From: CAG-390 sp045531455
GTDB lineage: Bacteria > Bacillota > Clostridia > Oscillospirales > CAG-272
Assembly (NCBI GenBank): GCA_045531455.1
Contig: JAZSEA010000104.1
Location: 1-9,498, forward strand
Reading direction: 5' to 3'
DNA: 9,498 nucleotides
A model generated the notes under the pieces. That model did not search any database, was not told the origin of the DNA, and saw only the letters and a program-made list of their open reading frames with translations. Positions 1 to 7,999 of the stretch are shown one piece after another. The number at the start of each line of letters is the position of its first letter. The first letter of the stretch is position 1. A program made the position numbers and the translations under genes.

Positions 1-1
1 C

Positions 2-511
2 ACATCATATAAGGCATTGAATGCTGTATATGAAAGGGCAAAGGATCGGCTTGCCAAATACCGCTTGATCCGCATGACCCGAAGCAACAAAACAGCAATA
101 ACCGAATTCAAGGAATGTGATAATGCAGTTCTCTTTGCTTCTGGCTCGATGTGGGCGGGAATAGATATCTGCGGCGACCGTCTTTCTTCGGTAATAATCG
201 TAAGACTACCTTTCCCTTTGCGCTCTGCAACCATGGAAGAAAAAAAGTCTGCTTCTGCCAATGTATCTGCGTTTATAGACGATTATGCAGTTCCCGAAAT
301 GCTTATTAAGCTCAGGCAAGGCGTCGGAAGGTTGATCCGAACCGAAACAGATACAGGGCTTATTACAATTCTTGATCCCAGAGCAAAGAAAGGTTCCTAT
401 GCCGAGCGAATTCGCAAGGTGCTACGCCAATATCCCGAGGTTGATACTATTGAGGAGATAGAAGAATTTTTTAAGATGGTAAAAAGCGAAGATTACTTTA
501 TGTCAGAATAA
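2..511 (+). CDS. DinG/Rad3-type ATP-dependent helicase, C-terminal part (5' end outside window)
   Basis: The reading frame is open from the window edge, so this is the C-terminal 169 residues of a longer protein; no start codon is claimed. It shows the end of a superfamily 2 helicase of the DinG/XPD (Rad3) class. The motif V region GSMWAGIDICGD begins near nt 143, is followed by the hydrophobic strand VIIVRLPFPL, and motif VI LRQGVGRLIRTETD begins near nt 311. Together these form the second RecA-like domain, which binds ATP and DNA. By family knowledge it unwinds DNA with ATP. Close relatives sit in clostridial conjugative elements, which fits the recombinase operon downstream, but a chromosomal repair role cannot be excluded. 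The Walker A/B motifs and any Fe-S cluster lie upstream and cannot be seen. The family assignment is firm; the role in the element is inference. Confidence 0.85.
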   Translation, partial: TSYKALNAVYERAKDRLAKYRLIRMTRSNKTAITEFKECDNAVLFASGSMWAGIDICGDRLSSVIIVRLPFPLRSATMEEKKSASANVSAFIDDYAVPEMLIKLRQGVGRLIRTETDTGLITILDPRAKKGSYAERIRKVLRQYPEVDTIEEIEEFFKMVKSEDYFMSE

Positions 512-595
512 TAGCTAATCCGGCTGAATATGAATACTTCTCTCCCCTTCTTATGATTTCTAAACACCCCACAAAACATAAACCATTAAACAGCT

Positions 596-754
596 ATGTT
601 ATCTGAAAATAAACATCAAAACTCACAGTATATGAGAATTGTGTCCGTTCTCAAGCATTTACGAGATACAGGCGCTATCTCCTTGAAAGAATACAACAAA
701 GCCAAAGACTACTATGCCCGGCTTACCGGCGCTGATATAGTAATAGCGAATTAA
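596..754 (+). CDS. Small SHOCT-like protein, 52 aa
   Basis: A short ORF starts at ATG 596 and stops at TAA 752-754. Its second half, RDTGAISLKEYNKAKDYYARLTGADIV, resembles the SHOCT (short C-terminal) motif: a helical pair in which a residue such as I follows a short 'L.. G.IS..EY..ak..y' pattern. Similar small proteins are commonly found just upstream of large serine recombinases in clostridial elements, possibly as accessory factors, though the function is unknown. No clear Shine-Dalgarno precedes the ATG; a second Met lies at codon 13. It is followed within 10 bases by a strong terminator, which supports a real transcription unit ending here. The helicase frame stops 84 bases upstream, so it could be read from the same message. 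Moderate confidence as a gene, low confidence on function. Confidence 0.5.
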   Translation: MLSENKHQNSQYMRIVSVLKHLRDTGAISLKEYNKAKDYYARLTGADIVIAN

Positions 755-763
755 ATGCAAAAG

Positions 764-803
764 CATGAAGCGATTATCTCGAGATTATCGCTTCATGTTT
801 TCT
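764..803 (+). terminator. Intrinsic terminator after the SHOCT-like gene
   Basis: An 11-bp perfect stem (764-774 catgaagcgat with 787-797 atcgcttcatg) is separated by a T-T mismatch from the inner palindrome atctcgagat (776-785). The downstream arm is followed by TTTTCT, and A-rich sequence before the upstream arm allows extension against the Ts. It separates the helicase/SHOCT transcription unit from the recombinase operon. Confidence 0.8.
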
Positions 804-853
804 AAAAGTTATCAATTATATATCTCTATGTGCTAGATGTAAGAACAAAATAA

Positions 854-862
854 TGATATTAT
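854..862 (+). promoter_or_regulatory. Possible extended -10 promoter of the recombinase operon
   Basis: TGA followed by TATTAT (857-862) is an extended -10 element about 30 bases upstream of the first recombinase start and downstream of the terminator at 764-803. The matching -35 position (834-839, TAGATG) is poor, so this is a weak or activator-dependent candidate only. Confidence 0.35.
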
Positions 863-892
863 GTACCTAGACTTAATAAAGGAGACTACTTC

Positions 893-2434
893 ATGCGCGA
901 AGTTACAATGATTACCCCATCGGGAACTTCGGTCAAAAAAAGAACTAGAGTCGCCGCATACTGCCGCGTCTCTACCAATTCTGCCGACCAATTGAATTCC
1001 TACACTACACAAATACGTGTTTACACCGATATAGTGAGTCGAAAACCCGAATGGCAACTGATCGAAGTTTTCGCTGATGAAGGTATATCCGGCACAGCCG
1101 CAGAAAAGCGCGATGAATTCATGCGCATGATAAGAATGTGCGAACAAAAAAAGATAGATTTGATTCTATGTAAATCAGTTTCAAGATTCGCACGAAATAC
1201 TAAGGAGGCACTCGAATATATCAGGAAGCTAAAACTTCGTGGAATTGCCGTTCAATTTGAAAAAGAGGGTATCAATACTCTATCTCTCGGCGACGAAATG
1301 CTCTTAAATACCTTCGCTGCAATTGCTCAAGAAGAATCTATATCCATATCTCAAAATATACGGTTGACAAATAAAAAGCGTATGAGCACAGGATCGTACA
1401 TAAGTGGTAATGCACCATACGGATACAGACTGATCAACGGTGAGCTAACCATATATGAACCCGAAGCAGCCATTGTAAGGAAAGTATTTCTGGACTATGC
1501 CAACGGCAAGTCAATAAGCGAAATTGCACATGAACTAAGCAATTCGGATATCCTTACAAAGTATGGCAGATGCAACTGGAAATACGATGTGATCTCATAT
1601 ATGCTTTCAAACGAGAGATATATTGGTGATGTACTGTATCAGAAGTTTTATAACACATCCACCATTCCGTTTATAAAGAAAAAGAACAGAGGTGAAGAAG
1701 ATCAGTACTATGCAACAGACAAGCATCCCGCTATCATTGACAAAGAACTGTTCAACACTGTACAAGATCTGCTCAACAATCGTCGGGCACAATTTGCTCA
1801 TGCAACCAAACTTAATATATATCCGCTAACGAGCCGCATTCGATGTTCCGAATGCGGCTCGTTCTATCGTCGGAGAATCACCAACGGATGTATTTCTTGG
1901 GGATGTGCAAGCCATATTTCAGACAAAACAAAATGCGATTCCCATTATTATCGCGAAGAACGTATATATGACGCATTTATACGAATGGTAAATAAACTCA
2001 GGTTTTCGGGCAAAGGTATTCTTGAAGAAAGCCTTCGATTACTGGATGTTGCAATATTAATGCAAAAGAAGAACAACACTAAAGCGTTGGAAGCTTCACA
2101 AAGCCTGGCAGAACTTCACTCCAAATTGCTTGTAATAGAACAACTGCAAAGCAAAGGATATCTTACGCCGGAGGTGTACCATTCACAAACCAAAGATATT
2201 AACAATCAAATCAGTAAGATCAAAAATCAACGTGCTGAACTCCTGGAATCAAAATTCGAAGGACTTCAAAAAGAGTTAAAAGAACTTAAAGCTCGATTGG
2301 ATGTTTATGAGCACCCTATCGAACAATTTGACGAAGAGCTATTTCGATATATTATACGCACAATTACGATAGACAAGCAAGGCACAATAACCTTTACCAT
2401 AATCGGCAATCTATCATTCAGCGAGGTGTTATAG
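893..2434 (+). CDS. Large serine recombinase 1 (site-specific integrase/excisionase), 513 aa
   Basis: This is a full-length large serine recombinase, which cuts attachment sites through a 5'-phosphoserine link and rejoins the strands. The resolvase domain (about residues 18-160) has the catalytic motif YCRVST with Ser27 and the SVSRFARN arginine motif. The recombinase DNA-binding domain follows (about 170-265, starting at GNAPYGY). Next come a zinc ribbon with Cys318, Cys321, Cys338 and Cys348, a coiled-coil stretch (about 395-480), and a terminal beta-rich tail. The start at ATG 893 has GGAG at 881-884 with 8-base spacing. It is the first gene of a three-recombinase operon; the next gene starts 7 bases after its stop. 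A perfect 15-bp inverted repeat lies inside the zinc-ribbon coding region. The length is normal for the family. The target site cannot be read from the sequence. Confidence 0.95.
   Translation: MREVTMITPSGTSVKKRTRVAAYCRVSTNSADQLNSYTTQIRVYTDIVSRKPEWQLIEVFADEGISGTAAEKRDEFMRMIRMCEQKKIDLILCKSVSRFARNTKEALEYIRKLKLRGIAVQFEKEGINTLSLGDEMLLNTFAAIAQEESISISQNIRLTNKKRMSTGSYISGNAPYGYRLINGELTIYEPEAAIVRKVFLDYANGKSISEIAHELSNSDILTKYGRCNWKYDVISYMLSNERYIGDVLYQKFYNTSTIPFIKKKNRGEEDQYYATDKHPAIIDKELFNTVQDLLNNRRAQFAHATKLNIYPLTSRIRCSECGSFYRRRITNGCISWGCASHISDKTKCDSHYYREERIYDAFIRMVNKLRFSGKGILEESLRLLDVAILMQKKNNTKALEASQSLAELHSKLLVIEQLQSKGYLTPEVYHSQTKDINNQISKIKNQRAELLESKFEGLQKELKELKARLDVYEHPIEQFDEELFRYIIRTITIDKQGTITFTIIGNLSFSEVL
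1828..1863. repeat. Perfect 15-bp inverted repeat inside recombinase 1
   Basis: 1828-1842 (aacgagccgcattcg) is exactly complementary to 1849-1863 (cgaatgcggctcgtt), with a 6-base loop atgttc. It codes for the first Cys pair of the zinc ribbon (Cys318, Cys321). No T-run follows, so it is not a terminator. It could be a mRNA structure or a binding site, or a coincidence of coding. Confidence 0.85.
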
Positions 2435-2441
2435 CTAAAAG

Positions 2442-3320
2442 ATGAAAAAGACTCGATACATTCCATACGGATACACAATCAAAGACGGTAAGACAACAAT
2501 AGAGCAATCCGAAGCAAGTGTAATACAAACAATATTTCACCGTTATATCGACGGATCATCTCTGCAAGAAATTGCCGATGAACTGACTGCAAACAGGATT
2601 CCCTACACCGAGAAAACGACAGTTTGGGATAAAGCTCGCATCTCGCGAATTATTGCTAACTCAAAATATCTCGGAACAGGCGAGTACGAAAGTATAATCG
2701 ATGAAAGAACCTATGCATCTGCTGCAGAATGTAAAGCACATCGACTGCGAAATATACCTACAGAACATTTTGAGTATATCAAACAGATCCTCCATAGTGT
2801 ACGCTGTGATAAATGCGGTTGCCCTATGAAAAGAAAAGTTTCTTCGCGCGGAAGAATTAAAGAAAGCTGGACATGCACAAACGAAGCATGCCAAATGCGC
2901 GTAAAGATCACGGATGGGATACTGCTTGAAAAAATAGGCATTCTATTGAACCGAATTGCAGATAACCATTCGTTACTTACACCTATTCCCCGCACACAAG
3001 AAGATGATGAATCTCCCTCCATTCAGCTATTACTGAATCAGATAAATACGGAGTTATCTCACTCGAACCCGAATGAAGATATTGTTATCAATCTCATTAT
3101 CAAGGTTGCTCAAGAAAAATACAAAAGCCTCAATATTGGTACACTTGAAACAAATTCACTACTTTACAGGCAAAGCAAAAAAACACATAGCAAAACAGCT
3201 TTAGATATTGATTACTTCAAGGAAGTGATTTCTTATATTACCATTACCGACGACGGATACATAACACTTCGTACCAAAACGGAAGCTCAAATAGAGGAAG
3301 AAAGGATCAAAAATGAGTGA
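2442..3320 (+). CDS. Recombinase-family protein lacking the catalytic domain, 292 aa
   Basis: This protein begins directly at the PYGY segment that opens the recombinase DNA-binding domain (RYIPYGYTIKDGK, residues 5-17). It continues through that domain and a zinc ribbon with Cys122, Cys125, Cys145 and Cys150, then a shortened C-terminal region. No resolvase domain or catalytic Ser is present, and no upstream sequence in this frame could supply one, because recombinase 1 ends 7 bases before. The gene is intact, and its last 8 bases overlap the next gene's start. This points to a maintained three-gene cassette and not a dead fragment. It has only weak Shine-Dalgarno sequence (ctaaaag) and is probably translated by coupling to recombinase 1. 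Likely role (inference): a DNA-binding accessory subunit or directionality factor that helps recombinases 1 and 3 choose or pair sites. Confidence 0.85.
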   Translation: MKKTRYIPYGYTIKDGKTTIEQSEASVIQTIFHRYIDGSSLQEIADELTANRIPYTEKTTVWDKARISRIIANSKYLGTGEYESIIDERTYASAAECKAHRLRNIPTEHFEYIKQILHSVRCDKCGCPMKRKVSSRGRIKESWTCTNEACQMRVKITDGILLEKIGILLNRIADNHSLLTPIPRTQEDDESPSIQLLLNQINTELSHSNPNEDIVINLIIKVAQEKYKSLNIGTLETNSLLYRQSKKTHSKTALDIDYFKEVISYITITDDGYITLRTKTEAQIEEERIKNE

Positions 3321-4965
3321 AGTTCAATTTATACCTAAAAAGGTCGTTACTGTTATAGAGCCTAAAAGATCCACCGTTGTGGATAAAGAAAAATACCGTC
3401 AAAAGCGTGTAGCCGCTTACTGCCGAGTATCTACCGGATCTGACGAACAGCTTAACAGCTATGAAACACAAAAAGCTGTGTACTCCGAGATGATTGCATC
3501 ACGCACAGATTGGTGTCTGGCGGGGATCTATGCAGACGAAGGGATCTCGGGAACTCGTGCGGACAAGCGTCAACGATTCCAAGATATGATCAACGACTGT
3601 CTTAAAGGCAAAATTGATTACATAATAACAAAATCCGTGTCACGATTTGCTCGTAATACTGTAGACTGTCTGGAATACGTCAGAATGCTCAAGGCGCGTG
3701 GGATTGGGATATACTTTGAAGAACAAAACATCGACACATTAAAAAACGACAGCGAGCTTTACCTCGTCATCTATGCCGGATTCGCTCAATCAGAATCCGA
3801 AAGCATAAGCAAAAACATTACCTGGAGCGTAAGAAAGAAATTCGAAGAAGGAAAGGTAATGATACCATACAAGAAGATGCTGGGATACAAAAAAGGGACA
3901 GACGGTAATCCCGAAATTGTCCCCGAAGAAGCGGCAATAGTAGAACGTATATTTAAGATGTACCTTGCGGGAGAAACACCCAGAAGCATCTCAGAAACGC
4001 TACGCAACGAAAACATTATTATTCCTAACAAATCGCTATCGTTTACAGCAGGGATGATCACTAACATACTCTCTAACATAAAGTACACAGGTGATGCCAT
4101 ATTACAGCAAACAATTACTGTAGATTGCATATCCAAAACAAGAATCAAAAACACCGGAGAAGAAGTTCCGATGTACTACGTACATAACAGTCATCCCGCC
4201 ATTATCTCCAGGGAACTTTACAATAAGGCACAAGAAGAAAAGGCTCGGCGTAACACGCGAACACCCAAATCGCTCAAGACAGCCATTACTGCTTCCGGGA
4301 AATACTCGAAATATGCATTAACAGATGTTCTTATATGCGGTGAATGCGGAACGAGATACAGACGCTGTACATGGAATATCCGCGGCAAAAAAAGAATTGT
4401 TTGGCGATGCATCAATCGTCTTGAAAACGGCAAAAAATACTGCAAAAAATCTCTTACCCTAGATGAAGAAGAGCTCCATGCAGCAATTGTAAGAGCTATA
4501 AACCGATTCAATCAGGAAGACTCCCTCTCGTATATGCACTTGATGACTTCAACAATAGGTGATGCTATCGGCTTAAATGGGAATTCAGATGAAATTGATC
4601 TTCTAAAAAGGCGAATTGATGCTCTGAATGGCAGAATGGTTAACTTAATTAACGGAAGTGTCAAGGATTGCGAGGATATAGCTGCTCATGAAGCCGAGTT
4701 CAAAGAAATATCCGCCGAGATTGATCAGTTGCAAAAATGTATAGAGGCGATTGAGCAATCGGAATCGAATGATAAGTCAAAGCAACAGCGGTTGCAAGAA
4801 TTGCAAGGAATCATACAAAACCGAAGTGAGAATGCGGACAAATATGATGATAGCATTGTTCGTCAAATGATTGAATGTATAAAAACTTTTCCAGATGGGA
4901 AGTTGGAAATTATATTTGGAGGCGAAAATAAAATATTCGAACATATTAACATAAAACTCAAATAG
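3313..4965 (+). CDS. Large serine recombinase 2 (third gene of the cassette), 550 aa
   Basis: This is a second catalytically complete large serine recombinase. The N-terminal resolvase domain (about residues 31-175) carries YCRVST with Ser40 and SVSRFARN. A recombinase domain (about 185-285) follows, then a zinc ribbon with Cys342, Cys345, Cys366 and Cys377, and a coiled-coil region near residues 425-510. The start ATG 3313 overlaps the previous gene by 8 bases and has AAAGGA just upstream, so the three genes are one operon. It is clearly related to recombinase 1 (same ADEGISGT and QLNSY motifs) but diverged, which suggests heteromeric work with that protein and not recent duplication. As the last element gene before unrelated DNA, it probably lies next to an attachment site. 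The target is unknown. Confidence 0.95.
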   Translation: MSEVQFIPKKVVTVIEPKRSTVVDKEKYRQKRVAAYCRVSTGSDEQLNSYETQKAVYSEMIASRTDWCLAGIYADEGISGTRADKRQRFQDMINDCLKGKIDYIITKSVSRFARNTVDCLEYVRMLKARGIGIYFEEQNIDTLKNDSELYLVIYAGFAQSESESISKNITWSVRKKFEEGKVMIPYKKMLGYKKGTDGNPEIVPEEAAIVERIFKMYLAGETPRSISETLRNENIIIPNKSLSFTAGMITNILSNIKYTGDAILQQTITVDCISKTRIKNTGEEVPMYYVHNSHPAIISRELYNKAQEEKARRNTRTPKSLKTAITASGKYSKYALTDVLICGECGTRYRRCTWNIRGKKRIVWRCINRLENGKKYCKKSLTLDEEELHAAIVRAINRFNQEDSLSYMHLMTSTIGDAIGLNGNSDEIDLLKRRIDALNGRMVNLINGSVKDCEDIAAHEAEFKEISAEIDQLQKCIEAIEQSESNDKSKQQRLQELQGIIQNRSENADKYDDSIVRQMIECIKTFPDGKLEIIFGGENKIFEHINIKLK

Positions 4966-5699
4966 GTCTCTAATAATTCTATTGCTGAATATTCGCGTGT
5001 TGGGGATTCGTGAGTCTCGCATTGAATCTTTACGTGAGGGCGGCGTGTGTTATAGAAATCCAAATAATCATTAAAGGCTTGGAATAACGCGCTTTCTGTG
5101 CGATATTTCTTTATATCTATCTATATAATTCTTCTCTTTTTAAGGAGACAAAGAAAGATTCGATAACGGAATTGTCATAAAGAACGTAAGGGCGTGAAAA
5201 AGAACGAGTGACACCTAATGTTTTTATGTAATCATTTAGCGTTTTGGAGCAGTGGTTAGCTCCACGATCCGTATGAAAAATTAACGATGATAGCGGCTGT
5301 CGCCTTTCATAGACTTTCTTGAAGGTTGTTTTTATAAGCTGTGTGCTGTTTTTCTTGCCCACTTTATCAGCAATGACTTTTCGTGCATACAAGTCGATGA
5401 TAACGCAAATATAATACGATTTTCCGTTGCATTTAAAAAAGGTAATAGACCATACATTAGCCTTTTTGATGATTTCGATAATGTCCTCTAACCGCTTGAC
5501 TTTGGCTTCAAGTAAGTTGAAGTTTCGCAAAGTTAAGCCTTTTTGTTTCCGCTTGCTCCGTTCTATAATTTGATAACCATTTGTAAAATGTGCTTTTGGA
5601 AATTCCAACAGATTTTTTAATGCTTGTAGGTGATTCGGATTTTGATATGTAGCATTCCAAGATTGAATGCTTTTCTTCGTTTGTAAATTTTGATTTCAT
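4966..5699 (-). pseudogene. Degraded IS3-family transposase (OrfA+OrfB remnant)
   Basis: Reading on the minus strand, an OrfA-like helix-turn-helix start (5699 down to about 5550, with SKSTFYKWLSNYR) is followed in another frame (to 5117) by the OrfA end LRNFNLLEAKVKRLEDIIEI. This joins directly to OrfB catalytic-core sequence (FFKCNGKSYYICVIIDLYA, HTDRG, NSVIESFF, SLKREELYR). In a third frame (about 5095-4966) lies the typical C-terminus YRTESALFQAF...DFYNTRRPHVK. So there are two frameshifts, near 5550 and 5115, plus an internal deletion that removes the OrfB N-terminal part. The first DDE aspartate is lost: WSITFF stands where W.SDITYF is expected. The start keeps a good AAAGGAGG site. The element cannot transpose itself. 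The C-terminal coding runs to the edge of the recombinase operon with no stop, so its 3' end has been cut off. Confidence 0.88.
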
Positions 5700-5720
5700 G
5701 ATACAATCCTCCTTTTGAAA

Positions 5721-5740
5721 ATTATATCATAAAAATACAC
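5721..5740 (-). promoter_or_regulatory. Promoter/left end of the IS3 remnant
   Basis: On the minus strand an extended -10 (TGA then TATAAT, plus-strand 5721-5729) lies about 20 bases before the OrfA start, with AAAGGAGG at plus-strand 5708-5715. The TGTGTATTTTT just outside (ending at 5740) may be the terminal inverted repeat of the insertion sequence. No matching repeat was found at the 4966 end, in line with truncation there. Confidence 0.4.
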
Positions 5741-5789
5741 ATGAATAGATAATTATTATTTGTAAACAAATATTTTTTGCCAAAAACAC

Positions 5790-5818
5790 TTGCAAAACAA
5801 CTTGAAATATAGTATAAT
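5790..5818 (+). promoter_or_regulatory. Sigma-A type promoter of the AbiL-like operon
   Basis: The -35 TTGCAA (5790-5795), a 17-base spacer and the -10 TATAAT (5813-5818) form a strong promoter. An inverted repeat gtgag-aaaaaaa-ctcac (5823-5839) lies at the expected transcription start and may be an operator or a 5' mRNA hairpin. A second TATAAT at 5869-5874 lacks a convincing -35. Confidence 0.75.
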
Positions 5819-5909
5819 GATAGTGAGAAAAAAACTCACAAACACGAATAATTAACCGAAGTTTGAGGTATAATAACATAAAACGATCATTATATTGGAG
5901 GTAATTGCA

Positions 5910-7127
5910 ATGCTTTGCCAATTCTCAGTTAAAAATTTTCAATGTTTAAAAGAAGAAATTACTTTTGATATGCAAGCTACTAATATAACAGAACACAATG
6001 AAAGTTTAATAGTAGATTCAGATGGAGAAAAATTTTTACCACTCGGAGTAATTTATGGACCTAACGGGTCTGGTAAGTCTACTGTTTTAACTGCGCTGTA
6101 TAGCATCTGTAGCAAAATAATGAAACCTATATGCGCGGTTGGATGTGATAATACGGAGTGTGCCAAAAGAAATGGCGGTGCTCTTATAAAACCATTTAAA
6201 TTTTCCAACGATACAAAAAATCAACCGACAGAATTTGAATTATTCTTTAGAACGAAAAAATGTGAATATCAATATATTATATCAATTCTAAAAGATAAGA
6301 TAGTTAATGAGGAGTTGTATAAAAAATCTATTTCAAGCAGCTCCTACTCAACTATGTTTACTAGAAAAGGTTCGATCATTGAGTTAAAAAATTCTTTTAA
6401 AGGGTACAATTGTAGTGGCATATCCGATAATCTTCCCTTACTTTCCTTCTTAGGAATTACACATGGAAGAAATGCTACCGTGAAAGATATAGTTAATTGG
6501 TTAGAAGATAGTATTGACTTTATTAACTATGGTAACCCTGATACTGATTCTCGAATAGGAGTTACAGAATCAAGTAAAATAAAATCGTTAATTCTCAAGA
6601 TGTTAATGGAAATGGATATCGATATATCTGATTATAGAGTGGAAGAAACAGATGATAATATTAGAGTTTATACCACGCATATTCTTGATAAGAACAGTTA
6701 CGAATTAGAGCTTGGCGAGGAGTCTAATGGAACAATAAAGATTTTTGGAATATTACCTCGCATTGCTAGCACTTTACTTTCCGGAGGAACATTGGTTATT
6801 GATGAATTGGATGCAAAGATACACCCCATTTTGTTAAAATATATTATTGAACTGTTTAGCAACAAAGAATCTAATCAAAAAGGTGCACAATTAATATTCA
6901 CATCACATGATCTTTCAACTATGAATAATGATGTATTTAGAAGAGATGAAATCTGGTTTATAGCCAAAGGGGAAAACAAAGCAGCTAAACTATATTCACT
7001 TGTGGAATTTAAGAATGATGATGGAAAAACAGAAAGAAAGGATGCTAAGTACGATAAACGTTATTTAGAAGGAAGATATGGTGCAGACCCCTATTTAAGA
7101 AGATTTATAGATTGGGGTGAGTATTAA
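5910..7127 (+). CDS. AbiLi/RloA-like AAA_15 (ABC-type) ATPase, 405 aa
   Basis: This is the ATPase half of an AbiL-type phage-defence pair, a cytosolic ABC/SMC-like ATPase. It has Walker A GPNGSGKST (residues 50-58), a signature-like ESNGT (271-275), Walker B LVIDELDA with Asp298-Glu299, and the switch His333 in TSHD. The N-terminus (LCQFSVKNFQCLKEE) is typical of AAA_15 proteins. The start is ATG 5910, with GGAGG at 5897-5901 and 8-base spacing; an upstream in-frame TTG at 5895 lies in the ribosome binding site and is not used. The stop overlaps the partner's ATG by one base, so the two are co-translated. By family knowledge the ATPase senses infection and controls a TOPRIM-type effector. Codon use is more AT-rich than the recombinases, in keeping with separate acquisition. 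The PARIS and OLD/Gabija systems are related alternatives. Confidence 0.88.
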   Translation: MLCQFSVKNFQCLKEEITFDMQATNITEHNESLIVDSDGEKFLPLGVIYGPNGSGKSTVLTALYSICSKIMKPICAVGCDNTECAKRNGGALIKPFKFSNDTKNQPTEFELFFRTKKCEYQYIISILKDKIVNEELYKKSISSSSYSTMFTRKGSIIELKNSFKGYNCSGISDNLPLLSFLGITHGRNATVKDIVNWLEDSIDFINYGNPDTDSRIGVTESSKIKSLILKMLMEMDIDISDYRVEETDDNIRVYTTHILDKNSYELELGEESNGTIKIFGILPRIASTLLSGGTLVIDELDAKIHPILLKYIIELFSNKESNQKGAQLIFTSHDLSTMNNDVFRRDEIWFIAKGENKAAKLYSLVEFKNDDGKTERKDAKYDKRYLEGRYGADPYLRRFIDWGEY

Positions 7128-7813
7128 TGGCAAGTTCAAAGGATCGAAAAAAGAAAAGACAAATTGACTATTTGAATCCGCTAGAAAGAATATATGTATT
7201 TTGTGAGGGAGAGCAAACAGAACCACGGTATTTTAAAGGATTTGAAAAAGCCATAAAAAACAATCCCATATACAAAAATCTTGTTCATATACACATTGAA
7301 GGCGTCGGAGCTGAAACTTTGCGTGTTATTTATTATGCAGAAGAATATGTGAAACAAAACAATATAAAGGGTGCACAAATTTGGTGTGTATATGATAAAG
7401 ATAGTTTTCCAACACAAGACTTTAATGCTGTATCACAAAGAGCCGAAATATTAAACGTACAACAAAATAAAGTTACTTATCATTGCGCATGGTCTAATCA
7501 GTGTATTGAATATTGGTTTATCTTAAATTTTGCGAATTATACATCAGACAATGATAGGAAAGACTATAGAAAATTCTTACATAGAAAATTCAAAGAACTT
7601 GGATGGACTAGATACGAAAAAAACAACGAAGAATTGTTTGAAATTATGACAGAAAAAGGAGACCCAAAGAAAGCAATTGTGTATGCGCAAAGGCAGTTAG
7701 ATGCTTTTAGTGGGAAAACTGATACTCAATCTGTTCCTGCCACCAAGGTTCATTTGTTGGTTCAAGAACTTGCAAAGTATTTACCTAATGATATAAGAAG
7801 CAAATACATTTAA
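7127..7813 (+). CDS. RloB/AbiLii-like TOPRIM-fold effector, 228 aa
   Basis: This matches the RloB family, the partner of RloA/AbiLi ATPases. Visible motifs are FCEGEQTEPRYF (Glu27, Glu29, Glu32), a TOPRIM-like acidic pair in VYDKDSF (Asp90, Asp92), and the family hallmark SNQCIEYWFILNF (Ser123, Asn124, Glu128, Trp130). The N-terminus is very basic (SSKDRKKKRQ), which fits nucleic-acid binding. The start is ATG 7127 in a TAATG overlap with the ATPase stop, with GGGGTGAG upstream. The acidic residues suggest a metal-dependent nuclease that acts as the toxic arm of abortive infection. That activity is inferred from the fold class and not shown here. The length is normal, and no frameshift is seen. 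No clear terminator follows. Confidence 0.88.
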   Translation: MASSKDRKKKRQIDYLNPLERIYVFCEGEQTEPRYFKGFEKAIKNNPIYKNLVHIHIEGVGAETLRVIYYAEEYVKQNNIKGAQIWCVYDKDSFPTQDFNAVSQRAEILNVQQNKVTYHCAWSNQCIEYWFILNFANYTSDNDRKDYRKFLHRKFKELGWTRYEKNNEELFEIMTEKGDPKKAIVYAQRQLDAFSGKTDTQSVPATKVHLLVQELAKYLPNDIRSKYI

Positions 7814-7999
7814 TATTAAGTGTGAGCAAAATGATAATTCAAACAAATCATAAAAAGACTTGAAGCAACGGCAAACTAATCGAAAACAAGATGTCATCTA
7901 CTTCGGTCATCACCCCGTTTGAGTTCGAATCCTTAATGTAGCCCTCGAAAAAATATCTTTTTCGTCGCCTATATACAGAAAAAAGCCCTTGCGAGATTT
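7814..7999. other. Intergenic stretch without a gene
   Basis: No credible ORF, promoter or RNA gene was seen. The only structure is a 7-bp hairpin, cgaaaaa (7946-7952) with tttttcg (7958-7964), with no T-run after it. A GTTCGAATCC string near 7924 resembles a tRNA T-loop but lacks stems. Confidence 0.5.

Noticed and set aside
833..1147. Minus-strand ORFs opposite the recombinase genes (also 1607-1801, 2661-3022, 3786-4154, 4218-4511) and opposite RloB (7181-7417)
   Set aside because: They are shadows of the plus-strand recombinase or RloB genes, with no start signals or recognisable motifs.
5895..5909. TTG start 15 bases upstream for the AbiLi-like ATPase
   Set aside because: It overlaps the GGAGG that fits ATG 5910 with ideal spacing.
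5727..5921. Minus-strand 64-codon ORF over the AbiL promoter
   Set aside because: Low-complexity hydrophobic translation that overlaps the promoter and start of the ATPase gene.
7915..7945. GTTCGAATCC, resembling a tRNA T-arm
   Set aside because: The bases on each side do not form a T-stem, and no acceptor or anticodon arm is found.
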